A model generated the notes under the pieces. It saw only the letters and a program-made list of their open reading frames with translations. It did no database searches and was not told the DNA's origin. Shown in pieces: positions 1 through 9,500 of a stretch of DNA of 64,000 nt (position 1 is the first letter of the stretch; each line of letters opens with the position of its first letter). The stretch is from Rhodobacteraceae bacterium EL53 (lineage in GTDB: Bacteria; Pseudomonadota; Alphaproteobacteria; Rhodobacterales; Rhodobacteraceae). A program made the translations under genes and the position numbers. The stretch is taken from NCBI GenBank assembly GCA_900313015.1, contig OMPR01000017.1, positions 1 to 64,000 of the forward strand, given 5' to 3'.

Positions 1-338
1 ACGCCCCCCTTTTTGACCGACAAGCTGGAAGCCGTGCGGTGCGCTTTGAGGTAGGTTGCCTCAATCATGATGGTCTTTTGATCGGTTCCCTCTGCAGCCA
101 GCCCGTTCATGATCCGAGCGAACACACCCATATCGCTCCACCGCTTCCATCGGTTATAAAGCGTCTTGGGCGGACCATATTCATGCGGCGCATCGGACCA
201 ACGTAACCCATTGCGGTTGATGAAAATAATCCCACTCAGCACGCGTCGATCATCAACCCTCGGCTTACCATGGCTCTTTGGAAAGTAAGGCTGAAGCCGC
301 GCCATCTGCTCATCGGTCAGTCAGAATAGATTGCTCAT
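1..338 (-). pseudogene. IS5-family transposase, N-terminal part, broken by a nonsense codon
   Basis: Reading leftward from an ATG at 338, the frame gives MSNLF, a TGA stop at 323-321, then LTDEQMARLQPYFPKSHGKP, RVDDRRVLSGIIFINRNG and so on to the window edge without another stop. This is the typical N-terminus of IS5-family transposases common in Rhodobacterales, where the sixth residue is normally Trp (TGG). A single TGG to TGA change therefore inactivates the first codons. Translation could in principle restart at the internal Met (LTDEQM). The gene runs off the window, so its C-terminal catalytic residues cannot be judged. It lies upstream of, and in the same direction as, nothing functional; its 5' end faces the OmpA gene's 3' side. 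Confidence 0.85.
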
Positions 339-398
339 GTTATACCCCTTAAACTCACAGGCATGAAACACGCAGGCGGGATGACGGCAACAAAATTA

Positions 399-415
399 AT
401 AAGGTCCAGAACCTA
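399..415. repeat. Possible terminal inverted repeat of the IS5-family element
   Basis: About 60 bp outside the transposase start, the sequence AAGGTCCAGAACCTAA resembles the terminal repeats of IS5-family elements (its reverse complement begins TTAGGTTCTGGACC). The adjacent CTAA fits the short YTAR-like target these elements use. The other end is outside the window, so the call cannot be tested here. Confidence 0.3.
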
Positions 416-585
416 ACGACCTCTTCGCAGAAGGTGGACGTATTATGCATGAAAACATTCATTACTGGCGCAATGGTTGAGTGGAATACGCATTCGCTAA
501 GAAAATTTTGCCGCCAAGGCCTTCTTCATTAAATTTGTGCAACAAAGCAGTGTGGTATGTCACCAGAGCGTCGCTATGGCTGACC

Positions 586-1278
586 TCAATTAGCTGGGAT
601 AAGTCCCAGTGCGACTTGCATTCGGGCTGAGCTGCAAAAGCACTTTTTTGCGTATTCAACTTTGCGAATTGCATCCCTGTTAAAGCCGACGGCCTGTTCG
701 CAATCCGCGCGCGCGGCTCCCGCCATCTGGAAGGCCGAAGAATTGCCGCCGCTGCTGGTCAATTGGCCGTAGTAGCTGGTGGCTTCTTGCACACGCGTCA
801 GGAGGTCGGTTTGCAACGCATCGCCAACGTCCGAGGTGTTCAGGGGTATTTCCCGATAGCTGCGGCACGCCCCCAGAATGTCTTCGAGACCAACGGTCAC
901 GCGACGGTTCAATCGCTCAGGGGTCGAGACCGAAACCAATAGTTCATTTTTACCTCGTGTTTCAGTTTTGCCAACCCGATCGACTGGTACGCCTGCTGCT
1001 CTGAGTGCGCTTGCGACCGCTTCGGCACGGCGAAGTCCGAGGTTGTCATTGTAGGACGACCCGCCCACGGCATCCGTGTATCCCACGATCACGGTGGGTT
1101 TGTAGCTTTCGGTTGATTTGAGTGATTCTGAGATCTCAAGAATCTTCTGCCTTGACTCGGCATCCAGTTGGTCCGAGTCGAAGTCGAAATTGACCGTCCC
1201 CATGAGCTGTGCTGCGAGGAGCGAAGGAAAAAGTATCGAGATCACTGCGGCGCTAAGGCGTATCAGGGTCAAACGCAT
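586..1278 (-). CDS. OmpA-family peptidoglycan-binding outer membrane protein
   Basis: A 230-residue exported protein. The first ~24 residues form a signal peptide (positively charged start, hydrophobic stretch, cleavage near LLAAQ). Residues ~27-135 match the OmpA C-terminal peptidoglycan-binding domain: VNFDFDSDQLDAESR, then IVGYTDAVGG (the usual GHTD position, here GYTD), NLGLRRAEAVASAL and NRRVTVGLE at the end. The C-terminal ~95 residues with several cysteines are not recognised. Such proteins anchor the envelope to the cell wall. It is transcribed divergently from the TolC-like gene of the secretion system; a role beside that system is inference only. Confidence 0.85.
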   Translation of the reverse strand: MRLTLIRLSAAVISILFPSLLAAQLMGTVNFDFDSDQLDAESRQKILEISESLKSTESYKPTVIVGYTDAVGGSSYNDNLGLRRAEAVASALRAAGVPVDRVGKTETRGKNELLVSVSTPERLNRRVTVGLEDILGACRSYREIPLNTSDVGDALQTDLLTRVQEATSYYGQLTSSGGNSSAFQMAGAARADCEQAVGFNRDAIRKVEYAKKCFCSSARMQVALGLIPAN

Positions 1279-1431
1279 CGAAATTCCTCAGATTTTGAGA
1301 TCAACTATTGTTGTATTGTGGACAACGTGCGTGACTTATTCAAGTAATCGAAACCGGACTTATGGTCCGTGGTGATTTTCGTTGTAGATTGTAAGAATGA
1401 GTATTAATTTTTTCAATCAGGGGATTTCTCC

Positions 1432-2844
1432 GTGCTTAAGGCAGTGACATGTGCGCTCTGCGTGACTGCAGCAGTGTTTGGAGCTCAAAGGGCTGACGCC
1501 CTGTCCCTGAAGGACGCGATCTTGTTCGTTTTGGAAACGAACCCGGATATTAAAGCGGCCGAGGCTAACAAACAGGCGATCGAATTTGAGCTCGAGCAGG
1601 CTCGGAATTTCTATGCGCCAAGTATCGAATTCGAGGCTTGGGCCGGGACCAGCGAGAACCGCGGGACAGCTTCGCCGGATCTGGGTGCGGCGTCGGGATC
1701 GGTTGATGGCTTTGAGGTTACGGGACGCATTTCGCAAATGTTGTTTGATGGTTTCAGAACGCGATCTGAGATTGAGCGGCAGGCTTACCGGATTGACGGT
1801 GCTGCGTTTCGTGTGCTCGAAAGATCCGAAGTTCTCTCTCTGGAAGCAGTTCGCCTGTATTCGGATGTGTTGAGATCGCAGTCGTTGCTTTCTCTCGCCA
1901 GAAACAACCTTGCCTATCATAGGGACGTTTATGGTCGCCTTAAGACTGGCTATGATCGCGGTGTTGTTGGAATTGGCGACCTGCAGCAAGGTGAAGAACG
2001 TGTCTATCTGGCCGAGGACATCATTTTAGAGTTTCAGCTCAATCTCGAAGACGTCAACACACTTTTCTTGGAAACTGTTGGGGTCGAGGCCAAAGCGCTT
2101 CAGAATTTGCCCGGGATTTCAAGTGCAGTGCCCGCTTCGCTTGAACTGGCGGTTGGTCGCGCACGTTCAGTAAATCCCGTCATCAAGTTCATGCAATCAG
2201 ATGTTGGATCAGCCGAAGCCTTGTCTCGACGTGCCAATGCGAACCAATACCCCACTGTGCATCTTGAGGCTGAAGGACGGACAGGTGAAGATGTAGGTGG
2301 GTTTATAGGAGATCGGGAGGATTTTCGCGTTGGTGTGGTGATGCGCTATGAATTTCAAGGCACCCGCAAACGTGCTGAGCGCCAGGAGCAGGCGCGTCGG
2401 GTGAATGAAAGCCGATCGCATCTTCTGTCGCAAACACGTCGGGTTGAGAGCGAAGTACGCCAGTCTTGGTCCACTCTCAGGTCTGCTAGGCGGCGCCTCA
2501 CTACTATTCAAGGCCAAGCGCGTTTGTCGCGTAAACTGCGCGAGGCCTATGAGGCCGAGTATCTCGTAGGCAATCGATCGCTCTTAGATGTTCTGAACAC
2601 TCAAAGCGCGCTGTTTCAGGCCGAAGCCAATTTGATCAATGCCCGCAGCTTGGCAACTTATGTCGAATATCGCCTGTTGGCGTCCATTGGAGTCCTGCTG
2701 CCCACATTGGGTATGGAAGCACCCGAAGACGCTGCACCCTATGCCCGGGATCAGGTCGGAGCCCCGGGTTTGAGCGAAGTCAGCGGCGAACGTCAATTTG
2801 ATGCGAATTCTTTCAACAACTGGCGGAAATCGGTCGACAAATAG
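1432..2844 (+). CDS. TolC-family outer membrane channel of the type 1 secretion system
   Basis: A 470-residue TolC/LapE-like outer membrane efflux protein starting at a GTG (1432). The N-terminus has a signal peptide ending near ADALS. The body shows two outer-membrane-efflux repeats with long coiled-coil-like helices: LSLKDAILFVLETNPDIKAAEA opens the first half and LAVGRARSVNPVIKF the second. The late SLLDVLNTQSALFQAEANL segment is a hallmark of the type 1 secretion branch. It would form the outer membrane duct for the exporter encoded just downstream (gap about 117 bp) and so serve export of the giant RTX protein at 6.5-19.9 kb. Confidence 0.88.
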   Translation: MLKAVTCALCVTAAVFGAQRADALSLKDAILFVLETNPDIKAAEANKQAIEFELEQARNFYAPSIEFEAWAGTSENRGTASPDLGAASGSVDGFEVTGRISQMLFDGFRTRSEIERQAYRIDGAAFRVLERSEVLSLEAVRLYSDVLRSQSLLSLARNNLAYHRDVYGRLKTGYDRGVVGIGDLQQGEERVYLAEDIILEFQLNLEDVNTLFLETVGVEAKALQNLPGISSAVPASLELAVGRARSVNPVIKFMQSDVGSAEALSRRANANQYPTVHLEAEGRTGEDVGGFIGDREDFRVGVVMRYEFQGTRKRAERQEQARRVNESRSHLLSQTRRVESEVRQSWSTLRSARRRLTTIQGQARLSRKLREAYEAEYLVGNRSLLDVLNTQSALFQAEANLINARSLATYVEYRLLASIGVLLPTLGMEAPEDAAPYARDQVGAPGLSEVSGERQFDANSFNNWRKSVDK

Positions 2845-2961
2845 ATCGGTGCCTGATGCGGGAGATGCGCAATATCTGACTCTGGTAAACAGACGGACAC
2901 GACCCCTCGCGTTCAAATAAGACCTGTAGCCCAAAAGGGATCGGTAAAGCCGTCCACACGC

Positions 2962-5094
2962 ATGGTGAAAGAGTGGGATTTTGCGCGCATGTCCTCAGAT
3001 CCGCTGGCTCAGGCCGTGGCGGTCTGTGCGCGGTTGAATGGGCAGGATCTGGGTGTTGAGGGGCTTCTGGCAGGTGTGCCCCTGCCGGCTGACGGATTGC
3101 TCACTCCGGGTCTAGCAGTGTCGGCTCTCGAAGAGCAAGGATTTCGAGCGCATCTGACCAAGCGCAAGCTGAGCGCGTTGCCTGAAGGAGTTTTGCCTGC
3201 AATCTTGTTTTTGCGCAATCGCGAAGCCTGCGTTCTGCTTCAGGGTGGGCCCGAATCATTTCGTGTCATATGGCCGACACGATCAGATGAACCGATTGAA
3301 TTGCCTCGCGACGAACTAATGAAGGCTTATGCGGGTCATGCTCTGCTTGTACGGTCTGATGCGGCGCAAAATGGCGGTACTCTGGACACTGTCAAAGCCC
3401 CCAGGCATTGGTATTGGAGTGTCGCGGCTCGATATTGGCCCGAATATTTCCAAGTTATGCTGGCGTCGGTACTGGTCAATTTGCTTGGACTTGCGGTTCC
3501 GATTTTTACAATGAATGTCTATGATCGGGTTTTTCCGACGGCGGCGATAACAACACTTTGGTCGCTGGTCGCTGCGGTAGGGGTTGCATTGATTTTCGAT
3601 GCGATCTTGAAATGGATCCGAGCGGCGGTGGTCGACAATGTGGGCCGGAACGTGGATCAGGCGGTTTCCGCCTCGATTTTTCGACATCTTTCCGACGTTG
3701 AGCTTCAGCAAACCATGCAACCAGCAGGGGCCCTGATCAATACGCTCAAGGACTACGAACAGGTTCGCGACTTTTTCTCGTCGCAAACCTTGGCGACGCT
3801 GACGGATCTGTGTTTCAGTGTGCTGTTCATTGCGGTGATCGCCTATCTTGGCGGCCCGTTGGCTTATCCACCAGCCATAGCACTGGCCGTAGTGCTTGTG
3901 TTGGGTGCGTTCATCATGCTGCCGCTACGCGGCGCAACAAATGCATCCCGACAATCGACCGGCATCAAGAATGCAGTCGCCGTAGAGGCATTGACCGAGT
4001 TGGAAACACTTAAGTCGATCGCAGGGCAGGGGCGGATGCAATCGCGATGGGAAAAGCACGTTGCCGAAAGTGCTCGTGTGAATGAGCGCAGCAAAAAGCT
4101 GGCCACGTTTTCGACCACAGTCACCGGGTTGGCACAGCAGGCATCAAGTATTGGGATTGTGATCATCGGCGTCTACCTGGCGCTCGAAGGTAGCTTGACT
4201 ATGGGGGCTGTTATTGCTGCGATGATTTTGTCCGGGCGCGCGTTGGCGCCGACCGCGTCTTTGGCGGCATTGTTTGTCCGGGCAAGTTTTGCCTTCTCGA
4301 CCCTGCGTAGCCTTAACGCTTTGATGGCAAGCCCTTCGCAAAAACCAACGGCGAACACCGTACTGAATGCTCGGATCGAGCAGGGTGCATATGCCTTCAA
4401 GGATGTCTCGCTCGAGTATCCTGGGGCTTCAGTGCCGGCGCTGAAGGAGGTGTCGTTTGAAACGGTGGGGCTAGAGAGTATCGGGCTGATCGGGCCAGTT
4501 GGCGCGGGCAAAACCAGCCTTGTGCGTCTGATGGGAGGTCTCTATCGGCCGACCGACGGGCTGGCCACTCTTGATGGTCTCAACATTGCACAGCTAGGAC
4601 CAGCTACCTTGCGGCGGGATGTTCAGTTGGTTACCCAAAATGCGGTTCTCTTTTCTGGAACACTAGCGGAAAACATTGCCTTTGGGATGCCGCAAGCCTC
4701 TGTTGAAGACGTTCTGAGGGTTGCCCGGTTGACCGGTGTTGATGGGTTGGCGGCGAAGAACCCGATGGGTTTTGCCATGCCGGTCGCGGAACGTGGGGCC
4801 AATCTGTCCGGCGGACAAAGGCAGATGGTGGCGCTTGCGAGGGCTCTGTTGCCCAAGCCGAGGGTCCTCATCTTGGATGAGCCTACTTCGTCGATGGATA
4901 CGGCGACCGAGCAGTTCTTTGTCGAACGGCTCAAGCGAATTCTGCGGCAGCGACCTATGACGCTGGTGGTTTCAACGCATCGAACCAGCCTGTTGGCCTT
5001 GGTTGATCGGGTTATCATTCTTGAAGATGGAAAGATTCGAATGGATGGGCCGCGGGATCAGGTTCTCGCTTCGGTCAAGGCGTCGAAGGCATGA
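2962..5094 (+). CDS. Type 1 secretion ABC exporter (LapB/HlyB-like permease-ATPase)
   Basis: A 710-residue ABC transporter for type 1 secretion. Residues ~10-125 form a C39-peptidase-like domain that is probably non-catalytic, as in exporters of unprocessed RTX substrates. Residues ~150-440 hold the membrane domain (helices such as VLVNLLGLAVPIFTMNVYDR). The ATPase domain has Walker A GPVGAGKTS (about residue 512), signature LSGGQRQ and Walker B VLILDEPTSSMD. The LapB/TIGR03375-like branch usually exports large repeat adhesins. The stop codon overlaps the start of the HlyD gene by 4 bp (ATGA), showing an operon. The ATG at 2962 lacks a strong ribosome site; an internal ATG at 2989 is possible. 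Confidence 0.92.
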   Translation: MVKEWDFARMSSDPLAQAVAVCARLNGQDLGVEGLLAGVPLPADGLLTPGLAVSALEEQGFRAHLTKRKLSALPEGVLPAILFLRNREACVLLQGGPESFRVIWPTRSDEPIELPRDELMKAYAGHALLVRSDAAQNGGTLDTVKAPRHWYWSVAARYWPEYFQVMLASVLVNLLGLAVPIFTMNVYDRVFPTAAITTLWSLVAAVGVALIFDAILKWIRAAVVDNVGRNVDQAVSASIFRHLSDVELQQTMQPAGALINTLKDYEQVRDFFSSQTLATLTDLCFSVLFIAVIAYLGGPLAYPPAIALAVVLVLGAFIMLPLRGATNASRQSTGIKNAVAVEALTELETLKSIAGQGRMQSRWEKHVAESARVNERSKKLATFSTTVTGLAQQASSIGIVIIGVYLALEGSLTMGAVIAAMILSGRALAPTASLAALFVRASFAFSTLRSLNALMASPSQKPTANTVLNARIEQGAYAFKDVSLEYPGASVPALKEVSFETVGLESIGLIGPVGAGKTSLVRLMGGLYRPTDGLATLDGLNIAQLGPATLRRDVQLVTQNAVLFSGTLAENIAFGMPQASVEDVLRVARLTGVDGLAAKNPMGFAMPVAERGANLSGGQRQMVALARALLPKPRVLILDEPTSSMDTATEQFFVERLKRILRQRPMTLVVSTHRTSLLALVDRVIILEDGKIRMDGPRDQVLASVKASKA

Positions 5095-6410
5095 ATGGGC
5101 AAGATTGGAAGATACGGGAGTTCGCCCAGGGACAGGACGCGGCCAGAATGGGTCGGTCGTCCCGACTGTTGACACTGTTGCTTATCGTGGTCATCGCATT
5201 GGTGACCGCAGCGGTGGTCTGGGCTTCGCAGGCACGCATCGAAGAGGTAGCCCGGGCTCAGGGTCGTGTCGTTCCTTCGGGTAAGGCGCGGGTTCTTGAG
5301 AGCCTCGAAGGCGGCATTGTTCGCGATATTCTGGTGCGTGAAGGGGATCTTGTCGAGGCTGGTCAGATCATAATCCGCATCGACGATACCGGATCCTCTG
5401 CCTCGCTTGGAGAGTTGAATGCGCAGTTGGGCGCGCTTTCGATACGTGGGCTGCGCCTGGCGGCAGAACTGGCCGGCGCAGTTGCACTTAGCTTTGAGGC
5501 AACAAATATTGACCCGAACAGTGCGCAAGCACTGCGCGAAATTGCAATTTTTGATAGTCGAGCCGCCAGCTATTTTGGTCAGCGTGCCGTACTCGATGCT
5601 CAGCTGAACCAGCGACAGCGCGAAATCGAAGAGACCGAAGGCAACTTGAAACGCGTTGCAGAGGGCATCGCATTGCTGCAAGAAGAGATCGAGCTCAAAG
5701 CCGAAAGCGGAGTTGTTCCACGCGCGCAGATCATTCCCATAGAACGGGAATTGTCTGGCAGGCGGCAGGATCAGGACTCGCTGGTCAGCCGCCGTGAGCA
5801 AGCCCGCGCCGCTTTGCGCGAAGCTGAGGCTCGACTTGAGGAGCTGAAACTCCAGCGGCGAGCCGAAATCAGTGTCGAGCGATCGGACACGCTCAACCAG
5901 ATCAGCGTGATTCAGGAAAGCATCAAAAGCGCCAGCGATGTGGTGTCGCGCGCGGCTTTGCGCGCGCCTGTCACCGGAATCGTTTCTGTTCTGAACATCA
6001 ACACTATCGGGTCGGTGGTCGCTCCGGGGGAAGAATTGCTTCAGATCGTTCCTCAGGATGACCGCCTACAGGTCGAAGCGCGAATACGTCCCGAGGACGT
6101 GGCTTTTGTCTATTCCGGGTTGCCCGCGAGCGTGAAGCTCACGTCTTTTGATTTCACTATCTATGGGGCGTTGGATGGCGAGGTAATGCGGGTTGGTGCT
6201 GACGCCCAGCAGGACGAAGCGACGGGTGAGATTTACTTTCCGATTATCGTTGAAACAAAAAGTAATGTACTAATCCGCGGTGATGAAAGCCACGAGATCC
6301 GACCGGGCATGGTGGCGTCTCTGGATATCCAGACCGGCGAACGGACGGTTCTGGACTATCTGCTGAAGCCATTCCGCAAAGCTCGGCTTGAGGCCATGCG
6401 AGAGCGTTGA
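5091..6410 (+). CDS. HlyD-family periplasmic adaptor of type 1 secretion
   Basis: A 439-residue membrane fusion protein. A single N-terminal transmembrane helix lies at residues ~24-45 (LLTLLLIVVIALVTAAVVWA). A lipoyl half-motif follows (GRVVPSGKARVLESLEGGIV), then a long coiled coil rich in Glu, Gln and Arg (residues ~150-270), the second lipoyl half (RAPVTGIVSVLNINTIGSVV) and a beta-barrel region ending IRPGMVASLDIQTGERTVLDYLLKP, the usual C-terminus of HlyD adaptors. It bridges the inner membrane exporter and the TolC channel. It is translationally coupled to the exporter and converges on the adhesin gene about 115 bp away. Confidence 0.92.
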   Translation: MNGQDWKIREFAQGQDAARMGRSSRLLTLLLIVVIALVTAAVVWASQARIEEVARAQGRVVPSGKARVLESLEGGIVRDILVREGDLVEAGQIIIRIDDTGSSASLGELNAQLGALSIRGLRLAAELAGAVALSFEATNIDPNSAQALREIAIFDSRAASYFGQRAVLDAQLNQRQREIEETEGNLKRVAEGIALLQEEIELKAESGVVPRAQIIPIERELSGRRQDQDSLVSRREQARAALREAEARLEELKLQRRAEISVERSDTLNQISVIQESIKSASDVVSRAALRAPVTGIVSVLNINTIGSVVAPGEELLQIVPQDDRLQVEARIRPEDVAFVYSGLPASVKLTSFDFTIYGALDGEVMRVGADAQQDEATGEIYFPIIVETKSNVLIRGDESHEIRPGMVASLDIQTGERTVLDYLLKPFRKARLEAMRER

Positions 6411-6527
6411 AGCCGGGTGCGGTTGGAAGCAGCCAGAGATCGTTTCGACAGAACACCCTGCCTTCCAATGTATGGGCCTCGCAGATAATTCCCAGTGTGC
6501 TGATCCGCAGGTCAAGGCCGCGCGCTG

Positions 6528-9500
6528 TTAGATAATGGCAGTTTCCTGAGCACCGATGGCATTGGTAAAGATCACCTCGATTTCGTCAGCGAATCCACCT
6601 CCGTCGGCATTGACGGTTGCTGCTAGGGACCCGTCCACCGCCAACTCTCCGTTCGAGTTATCATAACCAACATGGTCGGCCAGATCTTCTCCGAGTGTCA
6701 GCGTCACGACAGAAGTCAGATCGATTTGGTCGATACCAATTGGGGAAATGAAGCCAACGGGTTCTTCGAAATCGAGAATGACATCCGCTGACCCAAGGTC
6801 TGTGATGGTGAATACATCGGTTCCACCACCGCCTTCCAGCGTGTCCGCACCAGCACCGCCGATCAGCACATCGTTGCCGTTGCCGCCCACGCCCCAATCG
6901 TCTCCGTTGCCCAGATCGATCGTGAAATCTCGGGTTGAATTGCTCAGATCAACAAAGTCAGTTCCTCCTTGCAGCTCGAACCCTTCGATCTCGGTGTAGG
7001 GGGTCGTCAGGTTTAGAATCACGGCATCATCACCGCTGCTCCCGCGCGCTATGTCAGTACCGCCAATCGCGCCGGTGACATTGTCCATCAGATCTCGCGT
7101 GACACCATCAGGTCCGGAGTGAGTTCCGTTTGGCTCCATTTGCAGGGTGTCGATATCTAGATTTGCAGAGGCAGTCGAGCGTGCCGGAACGGTGCTGCTG
7201 TCAACAACGTCATAAGTTAACGTCGGCGTGCCGACATAAGCGTTCGGCACAGTCACGAATACGGTGGACCCGATGACGTTCAGACCAACCAGCGGATCAC
7301 TCGATGCAACATTTTCAACTGTTAGTGGCTGATCGGGATCGGTTGAGTTGGCCAACAGCTCGTTGAACGAGATCGTAAAGCTTGGATCAGTCGAACTGAT
7401 ATCGACCGGGCCGCTGACGTCCGGCTGATCATTGATCGCAACTTGGAATGCGTCGGGCGTGCCGCTGCCGTGGTTGGTAGAGACGGTTATTGTTCCTTCG
7501 AGTGCACCGGCATAGGTGCCGGGCAAGGTGATGGACAACGCTGCCACGAGTGCTGCAAAGTCAGCAGGTGATGTTGATCCGCGCGTTAAGGTCAGCCGAT
7601 CCCCGTTGATCGTGCCCGCCGAAGCAGTCGTGCCCGGGGGCAAGGGGTCGGTGAACTGAACCACCACTTCGTCCAGCGTTTCTGAAGGTATGGGCTGAAC
7701 GTCCGTAACGGTGGCAGTGATCCCGAAATCGACAACGATGGGGGTGCCGGTTTGCGGAGCGGCATCGGGCTGTACGTCGACGAGGACCGACAGGTCCAGC
7801 TCGCCGTCCACGTCGATTGTAAAGATACCGTTTTCGTTGCCGCCCTCGTTGGTGGTGACATTGATCATGCCATTCAGAGGCGTGCCATTAGTAGCGTAGT
7901 CCTGTGGGAAGATCAGTGTGAGCTGCTGGAAATCAACAAGGCTGCCCGAGAAGGCAAGATCGCCGGTCACTGGTACGACAGGGGCAGAGCCAACCTGATA
8001 GGCCATGCCATCCGGAACGCCAGTGATCGTATAGGTGACGTTGTCGACCATTTCAGAGCCATCAGTATCCGTAACCTGAATATCGAAATCTCCGGAGGGA
8101 TCGTGGGTCACGATCGCGTCGGTTTCATCCAGCTCTACATCCGGGTCCAGCACGTTGAACACCAAGTCAGATGCAACCGCAATATCCAGATCCAGGGATT
8201 GGGTCGGGGTGCGTTCGCTGTCAGTAAAGATCCCGTCGGCGTCTGTTGTGATGGCCGTGACATCCAGCGATGTCATGCCACCAAAGTCTGGCGGTGCTAG
8301 GAATGTTACCACACCGGCCGGTGCAAATCCGAGATTGATCGACGGGTTGACGGTTGGGCTCGGCGTTGCACTCAGCGTAACGACGCCCCCGACGACCGGT
8401 TGTTCGACACCATCAACAAAGATCTTGCCGCCGGCTGGTACAGCAATCTCAAAGCTCATCGTCTCATGTGGGTCCGGCGTCTCACCTGACAGTGTCAGTG
8501 TAAATAGGTCACCAGAGTCCTCGACGCCGGTAGTGGGGTCAATGCTGGCCGTCAGTACCGGCGTATCCGCATCCGGACGAACCCGCAAAATGAAATCCTG
8601 CGTTCCCGTTGCCTGATCAGAATTGGCCAGTTCCAGAGTGTTCACTGTCAGGGTGAGTGGAATTTCACTTGGCAGTATAGGGTCTAGAGAGTCCGGTGTC
8701 CGCGCGTGATCGGCTTTCAATTGAATGGAAACAAGTGAGAAGGCTGCTTCCGAGATCGTATAGCTCCCGTCCCCGTTATCGATGAAGCCGTTGTTCGACG
8801 GACCGGTGACATTCAGATAGTCCGGTACACCGGCCAAGACGATGGCAATCGCCTCTGAACCATCCTGATCGGGTGTGTTTGCTTCGATGAATTGGCCCAG
8901 GTTCAAGGGTATGTCTTCGATCGCGGTTATGATCGGTACGGGTCCGCTCTCGTCTACGAATGGTTGGCCTGTATCCGGATCGATGAGCGCATCATTGAAG
9001 TTGAAGAAAGGATCATCGGCTACTGGAATTACCTCAAGTGACGCGAACAGCGTTGATGATGCAGTGGTGCCGTTGATATCCTCGCTTGTGGCCGTGATAC
9101 GAATGTCCAATACACCGCTATAGTGTTCTGCGGCTCTCACGCCGAGCGTGTCAATGTCGTCGTAATCGACCACGTATCGGGTAAAGCCTCCACCGATATC
9201 CGTACCTGTTAGCGGATTCCCGTTTTCGTCCAGAAGTTCTGCTCCGGATCTTGTGTCGAGATCGATTTCAACAGTATCGCCCGGGCGCTCACCGCCATCC
9301 GGGCTTGTAATGGATAGCCCCAGATCAAAGATTGTGTCTTCGTCAAATGCCCGGCCTCCGGTCAGACGGATTACCGGCTGATCGACAACGGGGTTAATGG
9401 TCAGGTTGAACGTACTGTCGCCTGAAGTCGTCGTTCCGCAGGTGAAGTTGTTCAAAATCATCGAGTAGTTGAGTGTATCAAGCTCATCATACGGATCGTC

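Noticed and set aside
462-674. A 70-codon leftward frame
   Set aside because: It overlaps the 3' end of the OmpA gene in another frame and has no recognisable product.
5058-5801. A 247-codon frame antisense to the HlyD gene
   Set aside because: The HlyD product is clear and in an operon; the antisense frame has no domain.
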